Assembly (NCBI RefSeq): GCF_018918325.1
Contig: NZ_JAHLQH010000031.1
Span: forward strand, 1-41,736
Length of the DNA: 41,736 nucleotides
Source of the DNA: Clostridium sp. MSJ-8
GTDB lineage: Bacteria > Bacillota > Clostridia > Clostridiales > Clostridiaceae
Direction: 5' to 3'
Shown here: positions 17,756-26,232 of the stretch, one piece after another
Layout: the number at the start of each line of letters is the position of its first letter
Numbering within the stretch: position 1 is the stretch's first letter
Notes under the pieces: model-generated
Told to the model about the DNA's origin: nothing
Seen by the model: the letters and a program-made list of their open reading frames with translations, nothing else
Database searches by the model: none
Program-made: the position numbers and the translations under genes

Positions 17756-18982
17756 TTATTGTTCTTTTGCTTTTACAATGAAATCATTTGGTTTTAATTC
17801 TTTGTCTACTTTAACTGTAAACAACATTTGTGCTCTTGGTGCTGCATCAATCTTTGTTCCATTCATTTCTCTCATATCAGTAACTTGAACATTAAATGCA
17901 GGTCCTTCTGGTCTAAGAATTTCTACAATATCATTGTCGTAGAATTTATTTCTCTGTTCTATAACTGCAATTTGTGTATCTTTGTCATATTCTTTTACCC
18001 TACCAACTATATCTGCAGTTCTTATATATGATGCTGTCTCATATATTTGTTCTCCAGTCTTACCAAAGAAAAATCCTGTATGATAATCCCTATGACTAAC
18101 TTTCATTAAGCTATCCATCCATTCTGGATTAAACTTATAATTTTCTGGATCTTCCAAATAAGCATCTACTGCCTGTCTATAGGCTTTTACTACTGCAGCA
18201 ACATAATATGCACTTTTCATTCTTCCTTCTATCTTAAGTGAATATACTCCTGCTTCAATCATTTTATCTATATATTCTATTAGACATAAATCCTTAGAAT
18301 TCATAACATATGAGCCTCTATCATCTTCTATCACTTCAAAAAACTCACCTGGTCTTTTTTCTTCCATAAGATAATATTTATATCTACATGCTTGAGAACA
18401 AGCTCCTCTATTAGCATCTCTTCCTGTCATATAGTTAGACATTAGACATCTTCCAGAATAACTCATACACATAGATCCATGTACAAATGCTTCTAATTCG
18501 CAACCTTCTGGTACCCTATCATGAATTTCTTTTATTTCATTAAGAGATAACTCTCTAGCTAAAACTATTCTCTTAACTCCTTGTTTATACCAGTATTGTG
18601 CTGTTTTATAATTTACATTGTTTGCTTGAGTACTTAAATGTACTTCAAGTTCAGGAACTGTCTCTAGTGAAGTTATTATAACTGATGGATCTGAAGCTAA
18701 AATTGCATCTACATTAAGTTCATATAATTCTCTTAGATAATCCTCAAGTCCAACTAAATCAGAATTGTGTGGGAAAACATTTAAGGTAACATATACCTTT
18801 CTACCTCTTGCATGTGCATATTCTACCCCTTGTCTTATCTCATCATTAGTAAAGTTATCTGCAAAAGCTCTTAAATTTAACTTGCTACCACCTAGATATA
18901 CAGCATCTGCTCCAAAATCTATTGCAGTTTTTAATTTTTCTAAATTACCAGCTGGTGCTAATATTTCTACTTTTTTATTCAC
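17756..18982 (-). CDS. trhP: U32 family peptidase-like tRNA hydroxylation protein TrhP
   Basis: Member of the U32 'collagenase' family. In B. subtilis and E. coli its relatives (TrhP) are needed to make 5-hydroxyuridine at tRNA position 34, with prephenate as helper metabolite. Motifs in 408 residues: VEILAPAGNLEKLKTAIDFGAD at the N terminus, the U32 signature ELEAFVHGSMCMSYSGRC with SNYMTGRDANRGACSQACR, whose cysteines probably hold a cluster or metal, and a C-terminal barrel. The start is GTG sharing one base with the trmR stop (TAGTG), with AGGAGG eight bases before. Being next to trmR, which acts on the hydroxylated uridine, supports the tRNA role over a protease role. B. subtilis has two copies in tandem; here there is one. 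Confidence 0.88.
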   Translation of the reverse strand: MNKKVEILAPAGNLEKLKTAIDFGADAVYLGGSKLNLRAFADNFTNDEIRQGVEYAHARGRKVYVTLNVFPHNSDLVGLEDYLRELYELNVDAILASDPSVIITSLETVPELEVHLSTQANNVNYKTAQYWYKQGVKRIVLARELSLNEIKEIHDRVPEGCELEAFVHGSMCMSYSGRCLMSNYMTGRDANRGACSQACRYKYYLMEEKRPGEFFEVIEDDRGSYVMNSKDLCLIEYIDKMIEAGVYSLKIEGRMKSAYYVAAVVKAYRQAVDAYLEDPENYKFNPEWMDSLMKVSHRDYHTGFFFGKTGEQIYETASYIRTADIVGRVKEYDKDTQIAVIEQRNKFYDNDIVEILRPEGPAFNVQVTDMREMNGTKIDAAPRAQMLFTVKVDKELKPNDFIVKAKEQ

Positions 18983-19632
18983 TATTTATTCCTCCTTGTA
19001 GTAACAGCTATTCCATCTCCCATTGGAATTACTGAAGTCACTAAATCATCATCATTAGATACCATATCTAGATATTTTTTCATTCTCTTTACTATAGTTA
19101 TTTTTCTTCTCTGAACTAGTTCTTTTGAAGCTACCATTCCTCTAAACAAAACATTATCTGCAACAATTACACCATCTTCTTTTAGTAATCTCAAGCAATG
19201 AGGTAGGAAATGATTATAATGACCTTTTCCAGCATCCATAAAAATCAAATCAAAAGGTTCATCTAATGTTTCTAAAACATCTAAACATTCGCCTTCTTTT
19301 ATAATAATTTTATCTGTTAGATTAAATCTTTTTAAATTTTCTTTTGCAAGTTTAATCATATTCTCATCTCGTTCAACAGTAACTATATCAGGATTATTTC
19401 CAGCTGCTTCATACATAAGTATAGCAGAAAATCCAATAGCTGTTCCAAGTTCTAATATTCTCTTAGGTTTTTTCATTGTAACCATAAATTCCAAAAATTT
19501 TGCTGTCTCCGGTTGTACTATAGGAACTCCATTTGCTCTTGCAAAAGTCTCCATTTCCTTAAGTGTCCCAGTCCTCTCATTAATAAGGCCCCTTATATAG
19601 TCTTCCATATAATCATAAGTAATATTACTCAT
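18982..19632 (-). CDS. trmR: tRNA 5-hydroxyuridine methyltransferase TrmR (O-methyltransferase)
   Basis: SAM-dependent class I methyltransferase of the COMT-like family. TrmR (YrrM) in B. subtilis turns 5-hydroxyuridine in the tRNA wobble position into 5-methoxyuridine. The 216-residue product shows the SAM loop ILELGTAIGFSAI, the acidic motif TVERDE, and the metal/catalytic region FDLIFMDAGKGHYNHFL and VIVADNVLFRG. GGAGGGTG lies in front of the ATG. Its place between mltG and trhP equals the yrrL-yrrM-yrrN order in Bacillus, which is the main reason to name it TrmR instead of a generic O-methyltransferase. Confidence 0.87.
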   Translation of the reverse strand: MSNITYDYMEDYIRGLINERTGTLKEMETFARANGVPIVQPETAKFLEFMVTMKKPKRILELGTAIGFSAILMYEAAGNNPDIVTVERDENMIKLAKENLKRFNLTDKIIIKEGECLDVLETLDEPFDLIFMDAGKGHYNHFLPHCLRLLKEDGVIVADNVLFRGMVASKELVQRRKITIVKRMKKYLDMVSNDDDLVTSVIPMGDGIAVTTRRNK

Positions 19633-19660
19633 TTATTTTCACCCTCCTATGCTATATACA

Positions 19661-20695
19661 TTATTGTCTTGCTTTCTCAGCTTTTTCTTTTGCTGCATTA
19701 TGTTCTTCTTCAGTTTTTGAAAAATAATGAGTTTTATTATCTTCACTTAATACAAAATACAAATATTCTGTATCTTTAGGTTTTAATGCTGCAATAATAG
19801 AATCCTTTCCAGGACTTGCAATAGGTCCTATAGGTAAACCTGAATATTTATAAGTGTTATAAGGTGAATCTACTTGTATATCTTTATAAGTCAAAACTTC
19901 ATGACCTTTATATCCTATTACATAATTCACAGTTGAGCAAAATTGAAGTTTCATGTTTTTCTTAAGTCTATTATCTATAACAGAAGATACTATACTTTTC
20001 TCAGAAGTCTCTTTTACTTCTTTTTCTATAAGTGAAGCTTTTATTATTACATCTTCTATTTTTTCATTATCTATATTTATATCTTCTTCTTTTTCTATTT
20101 CGTGTATTACCTTCTCAAACTCATCAATCATTGTTTTTATTACTTCTTCTGGTGTTTCTTTTTCATTGATATAATATGTATTAGGATATAAATACCCTTC
20201 TAGAATATATTTTTTTCTAGAATCTTTTTTCACATAACTAGGTGCTTTATATTCCTTAACTGCTTTTAAAAATTCATCTTTTGAAAAAAGCTTTGCATCT
20301 TCAAATACTGTAGCCATATCTTCAATATTATATCCTTCTGGAATAGTTACCTTTATCAAATTCTTGTTTATATCCTCTGTTTCTAATATTTTAATAAGTT
20401 GTCTTAACGACACATTACTTTTTATTTCATAACTTCCCGGAACAAGACTTATCTTTTTGTAATCCATTCTTATCTTTAGTTTTACTATATACTTATTTCT
20501 AAGTTTATTTTTTTTATCTAATTGTTCTATTATGTTACTAAAACCATCACCCTCATTAACAGTTATAGTTACATTTTTATCATCCTTTAGGGGCTTATTT
20601 ACAACACTTTTGAAATAACATAAAAAAATTATACATACAATAGCAATACATAATATAACACTTGCACATATTATCTTTATTTTTTTATTCTTCAT
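19661..20695 (-). CDS. mltG: Endolytic transglycosylase MltG
   Basis: Membrane-bound lytic transglycosylase that cuts nascent glycan strands and so sets their length. The 344-residue product has a short basic tail and one membrane helix (about 7-28), a LysM-like N-terminal part with PGSYEI and IPEGYNIEDMA, then the YceG domain with LEGYLYPNTYYI, the catalytic glutamate in ASLIEKEVK, and SGLPIGPIASPGKDSIIAAL near the end. Length is typical. GGAGG is four bases before the ATG. It leads the mltG-trmR-trhP cluster, 75 bases after typA. Confidence 0.93.
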   Translation of the reverse strand: MKNKKIKIICASVILCIAIVCIIFLCYFKSVVNKPLKDDKNVTITVNEGDGFSNIIEQLDKKNKLRNKYIVKLKIRMDYKKISLVPGSYEIKSNVSLRQLIKILETEDINKNLIKVTIPEGYNIEDMATVFEDAKLFSKDEFLKAVKEYKAPSYVKKDSRKKYILEGYLYPNTYYINEKETPEEVIKTMIDEFEKVIHEIEKEEDINIDNEKIEDVIIKASLIEKEVKETSEKSIVSSVIDNRLKKNMKLQFCSTVNYVIGYKGHEVLTYKDIQVDSPYNTYKYSGLPIGPIASPGKDSIIAALKPKDTEYLYFVLSEDNKTHYFSKTEEEHNAAKEKAEKARQ

Positions 20696-20715
20696 AAATC
20701 CTCCATAATAGCAAA

Positions 20716-20744
20716 GTAAATAGCCTAAATATAAGGCTATTTAC
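20716..20744 (-). terminator. Hairpin after typA
   Basis: An 11-bp stem (GTAAATAGCCT and complement) with a 7-base loop lies between the typA stop and mltG. It lacks a real T tract on the minus strand (CTTTGCTATTATG), so it may be leaky or serve as a processing or stability hairpin. Confidence 0.55.
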
Positions 20745-20769
20745 TCAAAACTCTTAATAGTATAAATAA

Positions 20770-22596
20770 TTATTTCTTATTTCTACTTATTATCTTCTTT
20801 CTTTCTCCACTATCTAAAATAGTCTTTCTCATTCTAATGTTTTGTGGAGTAACTTCCACTAATTCATCATTAGCAATGAATTCTAGAGCATTTTCTAGTG
20901 ACATAATAACTGGTGGAACTAACTTAACAGCATCATCAGAACCAGATGCTCTTGTATTAGTTAATTTCTTACCTTTACATACATTTATATCTATATCTTC
21001 TGCTCTACCACATACACCAACTATCATTCCTTGATATACTGGAGTACCAGGTCCAATAAATAGTGATCCTCTTTCTTGGGCATTAAATAAACCATAAGCA
21101 ATTGCTTCGCCTGTTTCAAACGATACAATAGATCCTCTACTTCTTGTTGGAATATCTCCCTTATATGGTCCATAACTATCAAATACATGGTTCATTATAC
21201 CATTACCTTTTGTGTCAGTCATGAATTCATTTCTAAATCCTATAAGACCTCTAGCTGGTATTCTAAATTCCAATCTTGAATATCCGTTAACAGCTGATGT
21301 CATATTAACCATTTCACCTTTTCTAGGTCCAAGTTTCTCCATAACAGGTCCCATAAATTCTTCAGGAACATCTATAGTTAAATATTCCATTGGTTCTAAT
21401 TTCTTACCATTTTCTTCTTTAAATATAACATTTGCTTTAGATACCTGGAATTCATATCCTTCTCTTCTCATTGTTTCAATTAAGATTGATAAATGAAGTT
21501 CTCCTCTTCCTGATACTTCAAAACATTCTGGAGTAATTTCTCTAACTCTTAAACTAACATTAGTTTCTAGTTCTTGGAATAATCTATCTCTTAAATGTCT
21601 AGATGTTATAAATTCTCCTTCTTGACCTGCAAATGGTGAATTATTAACCATAAAATTCATGCTTAATGTTGGTTCGTCTATATGAACAAATGGTAATGCT
21701 TCTGGTGCTTCTGAATCAGCAATTGTTTCTCCTATGTTAGCATCTGTAACACCACTAATTGCAACTATATCTCCAAAGCTTGCTTCATTTGTTTCTTCTC
21801 TCTTAAGCCCATTATATACAAATAAGTTAGTTACTTTATAATTCTTAGTACTTCCATCCATACTAACTAATGCAACATTTTGATTCTTCTTAACCTTACC
21901 TCTATGAATCTTACCTATAGCAATTTTTCCTACGAATGCATTTGAATCTAGTGTTGTTACAAGCATTTGGAATGGTGCATCAAGATATCCTTCTGGTGGA
22001 GCAACATGTTCTATTATTGTCTTAAATAATGGTTCCATATCTTCGTTAGTATCTTCTACATTATATCTTGCATATCCAGATCTTGCTGATGCATATATAA
22101 TAGGAAAATCTAACTGTTCATCATTTGCACCTAATTCAATGAATAATTCAAATACTTCATCAATTACTTCTTCAGGTCTTGCATCTGGCTTATCTATTTT
22201 ATTAATTACAACTATTGGCTTTAATCCTAATTCTAATGCTTTCTTTAAAACGAATTTTGTTTGTGGCATTGGACCTTCATAAGAGTCAACTACTAATAAT
22301 ACCGAGTCAACCATCTTAAGTACACGTTCAACTTCTCCACCGAAATCAGCATGTCCTGGAGTATCAACAATATTTATTTTTATACCATTGTACATAACTG
22401 CTGTGTTTTTAGAAAGAATAGTTATTCCTCTTTCTTTTTCTAGATCATTAGAGTCCATTACTCTTTCTTCTACTTTTTCATTTGATCTAAATACATTACT
22501 TTGTCTAAGTAGTGCATCAACTAAAGTTGTCTTACCGTGGTCAACGTGTGCTATAATGGCAATATTTCTTATATCTTCTCTTTTAGTTAATTCCAT
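20770..22596 (-). CDS. typA: Ribosome-binding translational GTPase TypA/BipA
   Basis: EF-G-like GTPase that helps 50S assembly and growth under stress. The 608-residue product has the G1 motif AHVDHGKTTLVDAL, switch motif RGITILSKN, DTPGHADFGGEVER, NKID and a SARSG (G5) motif, then the elongation-factor-like domains and the BipA-specific C-terminal domain. The start is fixed at the ATG preceded by GGAGGATAAA (MELTKREDIRN); a TTG four codons upstream lies inside the ribosome-binding site. Length matches the family. Confidence 0.97.
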   Translation of the reverse strand: MELTKREDIRNIAIIAHVDHGKTTLVDALLRQSNVFRSNEKVEERVMDSNDLEKERGITILSKNTAVMYNGIKINIVDTPGHADFGGEVERVLKMVDSVLLVVDSYEGPMPQTKFVLKKALELGLKPIVVINKIDKPDARPEEVIDEVFELFIELGANDEQLDFPIIYASARSGYARYNVEDTNEDMEPLFKTIIEHVAPPEGYLDAPFQMLVTTLDSNAFVGKIAIGKIHRGKVKKNQNVALVSMDGSTKNYKVTNLFVYNGLKREETNEASFGDIVAISGVTDANIGETIADSEAPEALPFVHIDEPTLSMNFMVNNSPFAGQEGEFITSRHLRDRLFQELETNVSLRVREITPECFEVSGRGELHLSILIETMRREGYEFQVSKANVIFKEENGKKLEPMEYLTIDVPEEFMGPVMEKLGPRKGEMVNMTSAVNGYSRLEFRIPARGLIGFRNEFMTDTKGNGIMNHVFDSYGPYKGDIPTRSRGSIVSFETGEAIAYGLFNAQERGSLFIGPGTPVYQGMIVGVCGRAEDIDINVCKGKKLTNTRASGSDDAVKLVPPVIMSLENALEFIANDELVEVTPQNIRMRKTILDSGERKKIISRNKK

Positions 22597-22724
22597 TTTA
22601 TCCTCCAACTTCCTATCTCTTATTATCTATATTTTGTTCATCTTAAAAAGTTTTATTAAATATAACTTTTAAGTATTAATAACAAAAAAATTAAATGTAA
22701 ACCTATAAATATTTTTTTCCAAAA

Positions 22725-22754
22725 TAAAATTGGATACATCAGTACCCAATTTTA
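22725..22754 (-). terminator. Hairpin terminator after rnj
   Basis: A 9-bp stem (TAAAATTGG/CCAATTTTA) extended by TAC/GTA after a mismatch, with a 4-base loop. The minus-strand tail is TTTTATTTTGG. It is placed about 60 bases after the ribonuclease J stop. Confidence 0.8.
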
Positions 22755-22817
22755 CGTCCTTTTTATTTTATAATGACTAAATAAAAAAGTCAATATATTA
22801 TTATACTTATAACAATA

Positions 22818-24485
22818 TTATATTTCCATTATTATTGGTAATATCATAGGCTTTCTCTTAGTCTTTTCATATAAAAATTCTCTTAATTCATCTCTTATAT
22901 TAGTCTTAAGTGATGACCATTCTGTAATATTATTTTCTTCACATTCACTTAAAACTTCTCTAACTATTTGTTTTGCACCTTCCATTAATCCTTCAGATTC
23001 TCTAACATAGACAAATCCTCTAGATATTATATCTGGTCCTGCAACTACTCTACCTATACTCTTATCTATAGTAACAACTACTGTAAGAATACCATCTTGT
23101 GATAAATGTTTTCTATCTCTTAATACAATATGTCCAACATCACCGACACCTAAACCATCAACGAATATTTGACCTGATGTAACTGAGCCAGTCTTCTTAA
23201 TGTAATTTCTAGTAACTTCTATACAATCTCCATTTTCAGGAATAATAAAGTTTCTAGCTGGCAATCCTACTTGACATGCAAGTTCTGCATGATGTTTAAG
23301 ATGTCTATATTCTCCATGTACTGGTATAAAGAATCTTGGTCTTACTAATGTTTGCATAAGTTTTAATTCTTCTTGACATGCGTGTCCTGAAACATGCACT
23401 GGTGCTAACGCACTATAAACTACCTCTGCTCCCTTTTGGAACAATTGATTGATTACTCTTGAAACAAATTTTTCATTTCCTGGAATAGGAGTAGCAGATA
23501 TTATAACTGTATCTCCTTCCATTATGTTAATCTTTCTATGTTCCGACGCCGCCATTCTTGCTAGTGCTGACATAGGTTCTCCTTGACTTCCTGTAGTTAT
23601 TAAAACCACTTGATTATTAGGATACTTATTAATCTGATCTATAGATATTAACGTATCTTCCTTAACATCTAAATATCCAAGTTCCAAAGCAACTTGAACT
23701 ACATTCTCCATACTTCTTCCAGATACAGATACTTTTCTTCCATTTAATTCTGCTGCTTCAACTATTTGTTGGATTCTATGAACATTTGATGCAAATGTTG
23801 CAACTATTATTCTTCCCTCTGCTTTACTAAATACTTTTCTAAAGCTTTCTCCAACAACTCTTTCTGACATTGTGTATCCAGGACGTTCAACATTAGTTGA
23901 ATCTGCCATCATTACAAGAACACCTTTTTTACCCAATTCAGCAAATCTTGCAAAATCAGTTAGTTCACCATCAATTGGAGTGTAATCAAACTTAAAATCT
24001 CCAGTATGAAGTACAACTCCTAGTGGAGTATGAATTGCTATTGCAACCGAATCTGCTATAGAGTGATTTGTCTTTATAAATTCTACAGATACTGTATTAA
24101 GTTTTATGATATCTCTAGGTTTCACTCTAATCAATTGTGTACTAGATAATAAATTATGTTCTCTTAGTTTTGTTTCTACTATTCCTAGTGTTAATTTTGT
24201 ACCATATATAGGGACATTAAGTTGCTTTAACACATATGGTAATGCACCTATATGATCTTCATGTCCATGAGTTAAAAATATACCTCTTATCTTTTCTTTA
24301 TTTTTAAGTAGATAAGTAATATCTGGTATAACAACATCTATACCGAACATATCCTCATCTGGAAACTTAAGTCCACAATCTATTACTACTATATCGTCTT
24401 TGTATTCTATCGCAGTAATATTTTTACCGATCTCATTTAAGCCTCCAAGAGGTACTATCTTAACCTTTGCTCTTTCCGTCTTCAT
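22818..24485 (-). CDS. rnj: Ribonuclease J
   Basis: Metallo-beta-lactamase/beta-CASP nuclease with 5'-3' exo- and endonuclease activity, central in mRNA decay and rRNA maturation in Firmicutes. In 555 residues: VPLGGLNEIGKN at the N terminus, DCGLKFPDEDMFGID, the zinc motif LTHGHEDHIGALPY, further metal ligands in HTGDFKFD, and the beta-CASP motifs including HVSGHA and FIPVHGEYRHL; the C-terminal domain drives dimerisation. Length fits RNase J. With one copy in view I leave the number (J1 or J2) open. AAGGAGG sits upstream of the ATG. It follows fur by 50 bases. Confidence 0.95.
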   Translation of the reverse strand: MKTERAKVKIVPLGGLNEIGKNITAIEYKDDIVVIDCGLKFPDEDMFGIDVVIPDITYLLKNKEKIRGIFLTHGHEDHIGALPYVLKQLNVPIYGTKLTLGIVETKLREHNLLSSTQLIRVKPRDIIKLNTVSVEFIKTNHSIADSVAIAIHTPLGVVLHTGDFKFDYTPIDGELTDFARFAELGKKGVLVMMADSTNVERPGYTMSERVVGESFRKVFSKAEGRIIVATFASNVHRIQQIVEAAELNGRKVSVSGRSMENVVQVALELGYLDVKEDTLISIDQINKYPNNQVVLITTGSQGEPMSALARMAASEHRKINIMEGDTVIISATPIPGNEKFVSRVINQLFQKGAEVVYSALAPVHVSGHACQEELKLMQTLVRPRFFIPVHGEYRHLKHHAELACQVGLPARNFIIPENGDCIEVTRNYIKKTGSVTSGQIFVDGLGVGDVGHIVLRDRKHLSQDGILTVVVTIDKSIGRVVAGPDIISRGFVYVRESEGLMEGAKQIVREVLSECEENNITEWSSLKTNIRDELREFLYEKTKRKPMILPIIMEI

Positions 24486-24535
24486 TAAAAGCCTCCTTCT
24501 TTATTAACAAAGGTTATATTTTTATATTAAACCTT

Positions 24536-25006
24536 TTATTTTTTTATATCTTTCATTTTTTCTTGACATGCCTTACAATATCCATAGAATTTTACAGAAT
24601 GATCTAGTATTAAGAATCCATATTTAGTCTTAATATCCTCTTCTAAATCATCTAACAAATCGTCTTCAACTTCAAAAACTTCATTACAGTTATTGCATAT
24701 CAAATGATGATGTCGATGTTTTTCATCTCTATGAACAATTTCATATCTACTACATCCATCATTTAGTTGTAATCTACTAACTATCCCAATCTCTTCTAAT
24801 AACGTAATAGTTCTATATACCGTTGCCAAACCTATCTCCGGACATCTTTTCTTTACTTCATCGTATATTTCTTCTGCCGTTAAATGTTTACCTTCGCTAT
24901 CAACTATTGTATCTACAATAGATCTTCTTTGAGGTGTCAATTTACACCCTCTCTTTTTTAGCTCTTCTTTTAATACATCATAATCTATATCTATTGCCTT
25001 TGCCAT
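24536..25006 (-). CDS. fur: Fur-family metalloregulator (Fur or PerR)
   Basis: Ferric uptake type repressor of 156 residues. The winged helix holds LTPQRRSIVDTIV, HLTAEEIYDEVKKRCPEIGLATVYRT, followed by DGCSRYEI. The dimerisation domain has HRHHHLICNNCNEVFEVE and a second cysteine pair YGYCKACQEK, giving the structural four-cysteine zinc site. The regulatory site His residues are present. Fur and PerR cannot be separated surely from motifs; the overall pattern and the conserved place next to ruvX/DUF1292 in clostridia favour the iron regulator. AGGAGG precedes the ATG by 11 bases. Confidence 0.88.
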   Translation of the reverse strand: MAKAIDIDYDVLKEELKKRGCKLTPQRRSIVDTIVDSEGKHLTAEEIYDEVKKRCPEIGLATVYRTITLLEEIGIVSRLQLNDGCSRYEIVHRDEKHRHHHLICNNCNEVFEVEDDLLDDLEEDIKTKYGFLILDHSVKFYGYCKACQEKMKDIKK

Positions 25007-25067
25007 TTAAAATATACCTCCTTTCGCTATATATTTATATAAAACTTTTATTATATACTTAATTTAA

Positions 25068-25331
25068 TTATTCATCATATTCTTGCATTAATAATTCATA
25101 TGTTTCTGCTACAAGATCAAATTCTTTTTCATCTTCTATTGTAGCGTATGTTTCATTACCATCTTCATCTTTTATATATTTTAACACATATGCTTCATCT
25201 GTTTCCACACCAGCAGGTGTTACTACCAAATACTCTTGATTTAAATCTTCTATTTTAAAGAAAGTAATAACTTTCATTTTTTCTTCTTTTCCTTCTTCAT
25301 TTAATAAATATATGAATTCTATATCCTTCAA
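25068..25331 (-). CDS. DUF1292 family protein (YrzB-like)
   Basis: Acidic 87-residue protein of the DUF1292/YrzB family, which is kept next to ruvX and ireB across Firmicutes; its function is not known. The sequence is strand-rich with the family pattern [17 protein letters not shown] at the N terminus and [20 protein letters not shown] in the middle. The start codon is TTG, nine bases after AGGAG. It follows ruvX by 31 bases and belongs to the ireB-ruvX cluster. Confidence 0.85.
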   Translation of the reverse strand: MKDIEFIYLLNEEGKEEKMKVITFFKIEDLNQEYLVVTPAGVETDEAYVLKYIKDEDGNETYATIEDEKEFDLVAETYELLMQEYDE

Positions 25332-25362
25332 ATTCTACCGCTCCTTTTTTGTATTATATAAT

Positions 25363-25782
25363 TTATCTCAAATTAGCCAATCTATCTAAATAACCTTGCA
25401 ATATATATGTAGCTGCTATTTTATCTACGATTTTTTTTCTTTTACTTCTAGACATATCTGCTTCTAACATGGCTCTGTGAGCTGCTACTGTTGTTAATCT
25501 TTCATCCCACATGTCTACCTCTTCACATACTTCTTGCTTAACTATTTCTGCAAATGCTAATGCTTTTTCCCCAGCAAAACCTATTGAATTATCCATATTT
25601 TTAGGTAATCCAATAACTATCTTTTCCACATTATATTCTTTACATATCTTTTTTAATTCTTCAACATCTGTATCTATGTTTTTTCTACGAATTGTTGTTA
25701 TTCCCTGTGCTGTATATCCTAATGGATCTGATATAGCTACTCCTATTGTCTTCTGTCCTAGGTCTAATCCTAATATTCTCAT
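25363..25782 (-). CDS. ruvX: Putative pre-16S rRNA nuclease / Holliday junction resolvase YqgF
   Basis: RNase H-fold nuclease family YqgF, shown in E. coli to take part in 5' maturation of 16S rRNA and long annotated as a Holliday junction resolvase. Motifs in 139 residues: [18 protein letters not shown] (first catalytic Asp), [13 protein letters not shown], and [11 protein letters not shown], with a final acidic [13 protein letters not shown]. Length is normal. AGGTGA precedes the ATG. It sits 55 bases after ireB, beyond a strong hairpin, and is followed by DUF1292. Confidence 0.93.
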   Translation of the reverse strand: MRILGLDLGQKTIGVAISDPLGYTAQGITTIRRKNIDTDVEELKKICKEYNVEKIVIGLPKNMDNSIGFAGEKALAFAEIVKQEVCEEVDMWDERLTTVAAHRAMLEADMSRSKRKKIVDKIAATYILQGYLDRLANLR

Positions 25783-25810
25783 AACTTCACCTATATATAA
25801 AATATATTAA

Positions 25811-25836
25811 AGGTGCCCGCTTATAAACGGGCACCT
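25811..25836 (-). terminator. Hairpin terminator after ireB
   Basis: A GC-rich 9-bp stem (AGGTGCCCG/CGGGCACCT) with an 8-base loop lies directly behind the ireB stop, with TTTAATATATT after it on the minus strand. It is the most GC-rich stem in the window; it may only partly stop transcription into ruvX. Confidence 0.8.
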
Positions 25837-25837
25837 C

Positions 25838-26107
25838 TTACTTAATATCTAAATAAGATTTTAATACTTCTTCTAGAATCTCATCTCTTTCTAGTTTTCT
25901 AACTAAAGCCCTAGCTCCGTTGTAATTAGTAATGTATGTAGGATCTCCTGATATTAAATACCCTACTAATTGATTAATTGGATTATATCCTTTCTTCTCT
26001 AAAGAATCATAAACCTCTGTTAAAATAGCTTTGGTTAAAACCTCTTTATTCTTTAGCAAATCAAATTGCATTGTTTGTTCTAAATTGTTGTTATTATTGT
26101 TACTCAT
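25838..26107 (-). CDS. ireB: IreB family regulatory protein (DUF965)
   Basis: Small 89-residue protein of the IreB/UPF0297 (YrzL) family. In Enterococcus IreB is phosphorylated by the PASTA kinase IreK and lowers cephalosporin resistance. The conserved core [20 protein letters not shown] and [20 protein letters not shown] is intact. A run of six Asn follows MS at the N terminus, which is variable in the family. The ATG at 26107 has only a weak AGG upstream. A TATAAT at about 26204-26209 in the gap to alaS could serve as its promoter. The alaS-ireB-ruvX order is classical for Firmicutes. Confidence 0.92.
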   Translation of the reverse strand: MSNNNNNNLEQTMQFDLLKNKEVLTKAILTEVYDSLEKKGYNPINQLVGYLISGDPTYITNYNGARALVRKLERDEILEEVLKSYLDIK

Positions 26108-26232
26108 AAATCTGCTGCTACCTATAAGCAGCTCACCCCCTTACTGTTTTTATAAGGATTAGATAATCTATATTATCTATTGGTTATATTCTATCATACC
26201 TTAATTATAACCTACTTTGATAAAAAAGTACA

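Noticed and set aside
26108..26232. GCTGC/GCAGC inverted repeat and possible leader before ireB
   Set aside because: The stem is only five base pairs and has no known riboswitch or T-box motif; only the -10-like TATAAT seems worth a mention.
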